A stretch of 64,000 nt of DNA from an uncultured Bacillota bacterium. Its GTDB lineage: Bacteria > Bacillota_I > Bacilli_A > RF39 > UBA660. This document shows, one piece after another, positions 63,129 through 64,000 of the stretch (its first letter is position 1; each line of letters begins with the position of its first letter). The notes beneath the pieces are model-generated. The model had not been told where the DNA came from. It saw only the letters and a program-made list of their open reading frames with translations, and did not search any database. Position numbers and translations under genes: made by a program. The stretch covers positions 1 through 64,000 of the forward strand of contig CAMUZJ010000001.1 of assembly GCA_947165195.1 (NCBI GenBank). The letters are read 5' to 3'.

Positions 63129-63157
63129 TAGACAAATTATATAAATTATTATATAAT
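63129..63157 (+). promoter_or_regulatory. Predicted sigma-A promoter of the DHH phosphodiesterase gene
   Basis: TAGACA at 63129-63134, 17-nt spacer, TATAAT at 63152-63157; SD GGAGG precedes the ATG at 63182. Confidence 0.7.
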
Positions 63158-63181
63158 AAGAATGAGTTGACGGAGGAAAAA

Positions 63182-64000
63182 ATGGGAATACTTAAGGAAA
63201 GAAAAAAATTAAATAATATACTTAAAAAGACCAAAACAATTTTCCTTATGGCACATAAAGATTTGGACTTAGATGCATTAGGAAGTTGTATCGGAATGTA
63301 TTTAATACTTAAACAAAAAAAGAAAGATGTATATATAATAGTTGATGACAAAACTCATGAATTAGGGGTTGAAAAAGCTCTTATTGAATTAGAAGGGTGT
63401 ATTAGTATTATAAAAAGTTCTGATATTGATAAAAATTTGAATTATCATTTATCTAAAAATTTATTAATAGTATTAGATACAAATAAGACAAATCTAGTTC
63501 AAAATCAAGAAGTGCTAGAAAAAATAGATAATAAAATAGTTATTGATCACCATGATATAGGAGGAAAAACAATAGAAAATTGTCTTATGATAAACGATAC
63601 TGAAGTATCTAGTACTTGTGAGATGATAACAGACCTAATAGAATTTTATGAGGTACCTATAGATCCTTATTATGCAACTTTGCTTTTAGCGGGTATTGTT
63701 TTAGATACAAATAACTTTACTTTAAAAACAAATCCCGAAACATTTTATAAGGCCTATTACTTAACATGTTTAGGGGCTAGTGCTAAAAAAGTGCAATATT
63801 TATTAAAACAAGATATCAATGAATATACAGAAAGACAAAAATTATTATCTACAATAGAAACAATAAATGATAAAATAGCATTTACAAAAGCAACTCCGTA
63901 TGCACATTACCGAAGAGAAGAATTGGCAAAAGTAGCAGATACCCTATTATTCTTTAATAATATAGAAGCATCTTTTGTAATAGGAAAAATTAATAAAGAA
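63182..64000 (+). CDS. DHH-family phosphodiesterase in the gdpP position (C-terminus outside the window)
   Basis: 273 codons are visible. The N-terminus is MGILKERKKLNNILKKTKTI, then at once the DHH domain: FLMAHKDLDLDALGSCIGMY (metal ligands HxDxDA), LIVLDTNKTNL, VIDHHDIGG (DHH) and NDTEVSSTCEMITDLI, followed by ATLLLAGIVLDTNNFT. It is closest to the DHH part of GdpP/YybT, a cyclic-di-AMP phosphodiesterase, and sits where gdpP-rplI-dnaC follow rpsR. GdpP normally starts with two membrane helices, a PAS-like and a degenerate GGDEF domain; these are absent here and the intergenic gap of 96 bp cannot hold them. Substrate inferred from family. Confidence 0.85.
   Translation, partial: MGILKERKKLNNILKKTKTIFLMAHKDLDLDALGSCIGMYLILKQKKKDVYIIVDDKTHELGVEKALIELEGCISIIKSSDIDKNLNYHLSKNLLIVLDTNKTNLVQNQEVLEKIDNKIVIDHHDIGGKTIENCLMINDTEVSSTCEMITDLIEFYEVPIDPYYATLLLAGIVLDTNNFTLKTNPETFYKAYYLTCLGASAKKVQYLLKQDINEYTERQKLLSTIETINDKIAFTKATPYAHYRREELAKVADTLLFFNNIEASFVIGKINKE

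Noticed and set aside
1..64000. TGA read as Trp (Mollicutes code)
   Set aside because: Trp in conserved positions is encoded by TGG and TGA ends genes such as yabG at a normal length, so the standard code is used.

Overview
This window is the replication-origin region of a very AT-rich, low-GC Gram-positive bacterium (Bacillota). The gene order is that of Bacilli around oriC, read outwards on both sides: rpmH-rnpA-yidC-jag-mnmE-mnmG-rsmG-noc-soj-spo0J on the right, and dnaA-dnaN-recF-gyrB-gyrA, dnaX-ebfC-recR-bofA, ricT-rsmI, mfd, rsmA-yabG-veg-spoVG, divIC-tilS-ftsH, lysS, cysS-mrnC-rlmB-sigH, secE-nusG-rplKA-rplJL-rpoB on the left. The standard code is used: TGG is the Trp codon and TGA is a stop, for example at the end of yabG. 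Base composition, divergence and gene set suggest an uncultured, host-associated Bacilli lineage near the Mollicutes (RF39-like orders). That placement is inference; 16S or marker-gene phylogeny would settle it.

Every gene left of oriC (about 47.75-48.05 kb) is on the minus strand and every gene right of it is on the plus strand, so all are co-directional with replication. Left arm, outwards: dnaA; dnaN; a ComK-like regulator behind three perfect Spo0A (0A) boxes; recF-gyrB-gyrA; a 1.1-kb non-coding island (37.6-38.7 kb) with two parS sites, two Noc-binding sites, a repeated ATTGCGTT motif and an unassigned transcript; SRP RNA; tadA; dnaX-ebfC-recR-bofA; holB-ricT-trmN6-rsmI; pth-mfd; an unknown gene; tatD; a SipW-type signal peptidase with two TasA-like secreted proteins; rsmA-yabG-veg-spoVG; yabP-yabQ-divIC; tilS-ftsH; mscL; dusB-RDD-lysS; a YfcC-type transporter; cysS-mrnC-rlmB-sigH; a membrane-anchored unknown; secE-nusG-rplK-rplA-rplJ-rplL; two structured non-coding units; a 16S methyltransferase; and the first 959 codons of rpoB.

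Right arm: rpmH-rnpA-yidC-jag; mnmE-mnmG-rsmG; noc; soj-spo0J; an MscS channel; a DUF951 protein; an AbgT transporter; ychF-pgeF; the rpsF-ssb-rpsR operon with a switch-like leader; and a DHH phosphodiesterase in the gdpP position that lacks the usual N-terminal membrane/PAS/GGDEF part.

The sporulation genes (sigH, yabP, yabQ, yabG, bofA, spoVG) and 0A boxes argue for an endospore former, or a recent descendant of one, that also kept a ComK-type competence regulator. Points worth most attention: the Spo0A-box/ComK arrangement, the parS-Noc-ATTGCGTT island, the tandem structured RNAs between rplL and rpoB, the SipW cassette, the reduced GdpP, a Noc without a membrane helix, an FtsH with a SAP/Rho-N-like tail, and Asn at the rifampicin-site His position of RpoB. 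No tRNA, rRNA, CRISPR array, prophage or insertion sequence was seen.
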